A DNA stretch of 7,028 nt from the NCBI GenBank assembly GCA_937888925.1, contig CALARM010000765.1:1-7028 (forward strand), read 5' to 3'. Positions 5,867 through 7,028 of the stretch are shown piece after piece. Under the pieces are notes generated by a model that did not search any database, was not told the origin of the DNA, and worked only from the letters and a program-made list of their open reading frames with translations. A program made the translations under genes and the position numbers. The stretch is from an uncultured Synergistia bacterium. GTDB lineage: Bacteria; Eremiobacterota; SpSt-956; JAKJGF01. Every line of letters starts with the position of its first letter. The first letter of the stretch is position 1.

Positions 5867-6070
5867 TTACATTCCGGAACTTTCTTCTTTATGAGGTTTT
5901 TTTTCCTCTTCTTCATCTGTCTTTTGACGGGAAGATGAAGGTAAAGGAGGCGGTTCAGGAGGAGGAGGAGGAACAGGTGTTTTTGCCTCTATTTCTCCTT
6001 TGCCTTTTTTTAAATGGGCAGAAGCACTAATATGTTTTGGCTTGAAGTCACTGAGTTTTTTAAAATCCAT
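5867..6070 (-). CDS. Proline-rich/acidic mini-protein, unknown function
   Basis: A 67-residue protein I do not recognise. Its three parts are a basic N-terminus (MDFKKLSDFKPKHISASAHL), a polyproline tract (VPPPPPEPPPLP, 33-44) and a Glu/Lys tail (DEEEEKKPHKEE). It has no signal peptide or membrane segment and is probably disordered. The ATG at 6070 has GGGGGGTG 11 nt upstream (6089-6082), a usable but imperfect site. It is the first gene after the promoter at 6160-6132 and ends 29 nt before the STAND start, so the two are probably one transcript. The position suggests a partner or modulator of the STAND protein, but nothing in the sequence proves it. The reading frame could be spurious, although the promoter, ribosome-binding site and position support it. 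Confidence 0.6.
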   Translation of the reverse strand: MDFKKLSDFKPKHISASAHLKKGKGEIEAKTPVPPPPPEPPPLPSSSRQKTDEEEEKKPHKEESSGM

Positions 6071-6131
6071 AGAAAATTACACACCCCCCGGCAATATAAT
6101 TATGGTAATGATTATTTTTAAATCTATTTAT

Positions 6132-6160
6132 AATATAATATGTTTTTTGATTACATACAA
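6132..6160 (-). promoter_or_regulatory. Predicted promoter of the mini-protein/STAND operon
   Basis: Minus strand TTGTAT (6160-6155) is followed after 17 nt by TATATT (6137-6132), within an AT-rich stretch that offers overlapping -10 choices such as TATTAT (6140-6135). The -35 sits 7 bp after the start of the last TTGTAA repeat, the same distance as at the EF-hand gene promoter. The leader to the mini-protein ATG would be about 55 nt. Confidence 0.55.
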
Positions 6161-6179
6161 GTTACAAATTGATTACAAA
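6150..6179 (-). promoter_or_regulatory. Predicted operator: TTGTAA direct repeats, second copy of the shared box
   Basis: TTGTAA at 6178-6173 and 6167-6162 on the minus strand is spaced 11 bp, then CTTGTATGTAAT continues into the -35. Over 30 bp it differs from the box at 1937-1908 at only three positions (C/T, C/T, T/A). The third, outermost TTGTAA seen at the other promoter is absent here (AATCAA instead). The box lies directly upstream of the operon that encodes the winged-helix STAND protein, which suggests autoregulation (inference). Confidence 0.6.
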
Positions 6180-6216
6180 TTATTTGATTGTGTTTAAAAA
6201 TGATCCGACTTATCCG

Positions 6217-6236
6217 AAAAATCCGACCCGTCGGGG
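6217..6236 (-). terminator. Weak terminator-like hairpin after the TPR gene
   Basis: On the minus strand CCGA (6234-6231), loop CGGG and TCGG (6226-6223) form a short GC-rich stem followed by ATTTTT (6222-6217). It lies about 20-40 nt after the TPR gene stop. The stem is only 4 bp, so termination may be inefficient. It overlaps a 9-bp repeat (TCCGANNNN three times, 6204-6230). Confidence 0.4.
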
Positions 6237-6257
6237 TTCAGACATCTTATGCAAATA

Positions 6258-7004
6258 TCAATCAAGGAGGCCTTTTATCCAGGATATAACGCCGGGGAAA
6301 GGGGAATTTTTTATTTCGTCCATGAGCTTCAGTCCTTTATCATGCCACAGGCCGTCAGGATTTTCATCGAGATATTTCTTTAAAATACTTATACTCTTTT
6401 TAATTCTTCCTGATTTAAACAGAATGAGAGCTTCGAAAAAATCTTTTTCTTTATATCCGGGATTGAGCATTAAAGCTTTTCTATATTGTGTCAGAGCCAG
6501 GTCTTTTGAGTGCTGTTCAAGTTTCTTTCCGTACAAATAATAAAGTTCTATAAGTTTATATTCAATATCTTCTTCCTGACAGGATATATAAATTTCATCA
6601 TATAGCTCTATTGCTTCCTGGTATTTTTTCAGATTTGTCAGGATTTCTCCGTATAAAAGCTGAAATTTCACATCATCACCTTTCAGTTCCAGGACTTTTC
6701 TCATATTCTCCTCAGCTTCTTCATAATTCTTAAGTCTCATGAGTATTTTCACATAAAGTACTCGAAGATTTATATCTTTCTTTCTTATTTCTATAGCTTT
6801 TTTCATATACGTTTCTGCTTCGAAATATTTTCCGTCTATTTCATAGAGAACAGCAAGATGGACATAACATTTCAGCATGTTTTTATTCTCAGCCAGGCTC
6901 ACGATAAGCTCTTCTATCGTATCAAAATATAAATTTTTATCTTCAGGAAATCTATCTTTATACGGTTCCAGGTTCTTACCAAGAAAAAGAGCAAGAAAAT
7001 CCAT
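6258..7004 (-). CDS. TPR-repeat protein (5' end may lie beyond window)
   Basis: A 248-aa protein composed almost wholly of tetratricopeptide repeats, which are helical-pair protein-binding scaffolds. Repeats lie at about 44-77 (KYFEAETYMKKAIEI), 78-111 (NYEEAEENMRKVLEL), 112-145 (KYQEAIELYDEIYI), 147-183 (DLALTQYRKALMLNP) and 184-217 (RIKKSISILKKYLDENP). There is no signal peptide or membrane segment, so it is probably cytoplasmic. The ATG at 7004 has only a weak GGA upstream, and the frame stays open through all 24 bases to the right edge (GDLTEKNI before the Met). The true start may therefore be outside, making this the C-terminal part of a longer protein. The TPRs recall those of the STAND protein but no catalytic or DNA-binding domain is visible. 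Partner unknown; it is separated from the next unit by a weak hairpin and a promoter. Confidence 0.8.
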   Translation of the reverse strand: MDFLALFLGKNLEPYKDRFPEDKNLYFDTIEELIVSLAENKNMLKCYVHLAVLYEIDGKYFEAETYMKKAIEIRKKDINLRVLYVKILMRLKNYEEAEENMRKVLELKGDDVKFQLLYGEILTNLKKYQEAIELYDEIYISCQEEDIEYKLIELYYLYGKKLEQHSKDLALTQYRKALMLNPGYKEKDFFEALILFKSGRIKKSISILKKYLDENPDGLWHDKGLKLMDEIKNSPFPGVISWIKGLLD

Positions 7005-7028
7005 AATATTTTTTTCCGTAAGATCACC

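Noticed and set aside
6000..6540. Plus-strand 65-aa and 123-aa frames near 6000-6540
   Set aside because: They run antisense to the mini-protein and TPR gene and across the promoter box. No motif or ribosome-binding site supports them.

Overview
The window is AT-rich bacterial DNA in which every gene I can support lies on the minus strand, so gene order is described right to left. I cannot assign a phylum from sequence alone. The AT-rich coding sequence, many TPR repeats, dockerin-like EF-hand loops without a signal peptide, and GTGANNN heptanucleotide arrays in and between genes fit a little-characterised environmental bacterium better than a model species.

Layout, in the direction of transcription: (1) 7004-6258, a small TPR-repeat protein, possibly continuing past the right edge, followed by a weak terminator-like hairpin. 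(2) An AT-rich intergenic region with a promoter and TTGTAA direct repeats at 11-bp spacing. (3) A probable operon: a 67-aa proline-rich/acidic mini-protein (6070-5867), a 922-aa STAND-type regulator (5837-3069; P-loop NTPase, TPR array, C-terminal OmpR/SARP-type winged helix), then, after a repeat/hairpin element, a 339-aa protein (2961-1942) whose strand/helix pattern resembles an ABBA (aromatic prenyltransferase-type) barrel. That last gene carries an in-frame insertion of heptanucleotide repeats. (4) A second copy of the same promoter/operator box, driving a 263-aa protein with several dockerin/EF-hand calcium loops (1836-1045), which ends at a long hairpin terminator. (5) A third unit with its own promoter and a heptamer array in its leader: an 83-aa acidic protein (850-599) and, 4 nt downstream, a protein with 20-residue tandem repeats (594 to beyond the left edge). 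This last gene is cut by the window.

The most interesting observation is regulatory. A 30-bp box, 27 of 30 positions identical between copies, precedes both the STAND operon and the EF-hand gene. It holds TTGTAA direct repeats spaced exactly 11 bp and abuts a -35 element. OmpR/SARP-type winged helices typically read direct repeats at about this spacing, and the STAND protein carries such a domain. The simplest hypothesis is a self-regulating switch in which the STAND protein senses a ligand, binds these boxes, and controls its own operon together with the EF-hand protein. The prenyltransferase-like call and the regulatory link are inferences, not demonstrated facts.
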